A stretch of 55,703 nucleotides of DNA from Enterococcus lemanii. GTDB taxonomy: Bacteria; Bacillota; Bacilli; Lactobacillales; Enterococcaceae. Shown here piece by piece: positions 55,527-55,703 of the stretch. A model generated the notes under the pieces. It searched no databases. It was not told where the DNA came from and was given only the letters and a program-made list of their open reading frames with translations. The stretch spans positions 1 through 55,703 of the forward strand of contig NZ_JAFBFD010000017.1 in assembly GCF_016909125.1 (NCBI RefSeq), in the 5' to 3' direction. Every line of letters starts with the position of its first letter. The first letter of the stretch is position 1. A program made the position numbers and the translations under genes.

Positions 55527-55625
55527 TGATAAATTAAATCGTTTAAAAAAAATATCAATTGATGATGAAATTTCATTTTTAGGTAAGTTGTAAAATGAAG
55601 TGCATACAAAAATAAATAGAAAAAA

Positions 55626-55688
55626 GTCATGTCGATACGTTATACTTATTAGCGACTAAACCAAAGTATAGGAGTGTATCGACATGAC
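55626..55688. promoter_or_regulatory. Long hairpin covering a start codon
   Basis: GTCATGTCGATAC (55626-55638) pairs perfectly with GTATCGACATGAC (55676-55688), and TATACTT (55641-55647) with AAGTATA (55664-55670). The structure would bury AGGAG (55670-55674 region) and the ATG at 55684. Hairpins of this kind guard transposase genes against transcripts entering from outside. Confidence 0.6.
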
Positions 55689-55703
55689 CAAAGACAATTT
55701 TAC
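55684..55703 (+). CDS. Start of a gene cut by the window end
   Basis: ATG at 55684 with AGGAG upstream opens a frame reading MTKDNF before the window ends. The hairpin in front suggests another transposase, but six codons cannot settle this. Confidence 0.4.

Noticed and set aside
54184-55625. Terminal inverted repeats of the IS4-type element
   Set aside because: Candidate motifs around 54199 and 55600 do not align as inverted repeats well enough to define the ends.

Overview
The window looks like a chromosomal segment of a low-GC Gram-positive bacterium of the order Lactobacillales, most likely Enterococcus or a close relative. The grounds are AT-rich DNA, strong AGGAGG-type ribosome binding sites, an LPKTG sortase anchor, a LysM/GH73 autolysin, a T-box before leuS, a lysine-type MurE, a catabolite-response element, a Mga-type regulator and a YheO-type regulator. 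The species cannot be fixed from this sequence. No rRNA, tRNA or CRISPR array was seen.

Layout. 0-1 kb: a CadD-type membrane protein. 1-6.4 kb: a five-gene 2-aminoethylphosphonate operon on the minus strand (ABC ATPase, fused permease, binding lipoprotein, phnW, phnX). Its promoter carries phased TTTACA-type repeats resembling a PhoP box. 6.4-11.2 kb: yhaO-yhaN-yhaM (nuclease, SbcC-like ATPase, 3'-5' exoribonuclease). 11.6-26.6 kb: mostly housekeeping genes (YlbF/YheA-type protein, class A PBP, two pseudouridine synthases, M23 hydrolase, MurJ-like flippase, murE, asnB, leuS with T-box). 26.9-34.7 kb: autolysin, PAP2 phosphatase, ytqA-mnmM, an EEP-family nuclease and copZ-copA.

35-41 kb is a decaying metabolic island: an aldehyde dehydrogenase pseudogene, then an operon of a sulfatase/TIM-barrel chimeric ORF, a 2-hydroxyacid dehydrogenase, a glycerate kinase and a cupin, with a divergent YheO-type regulator. 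41.8-44.7 kb encodes a wall-anchored, pectate-lyase-like beta-helix protein under a textbook cre site. 44.9-50.5 kb groups sulfur amino acid genes: cystine-type symporter, CoA-disulfide-reductase-like flavoprotein, RidA, a PLP C-S lyase and a TauE/SafE exporter. 50.5-55.7 kb is accessory: a structured intergenic block, a truncated Mga-like regulator next to an IS3-type transposase tail, gntR-lacC, an intact IS4-family transposase and the start of another gene behind a hairpin.

The least obvious signals are outside genes. At least six intergenic stretches (about 11.3, 14.4, 23.3-24.1, 34.8, 40.7 and 54.1 kb) carry fragments of one decayed insertion sequence with a DUF772-type transposase. The fullest copy (23258-24140) ends on the leuS stop codon and contains a nested imperfect palindrome of about 245 bp that I cannot assign.
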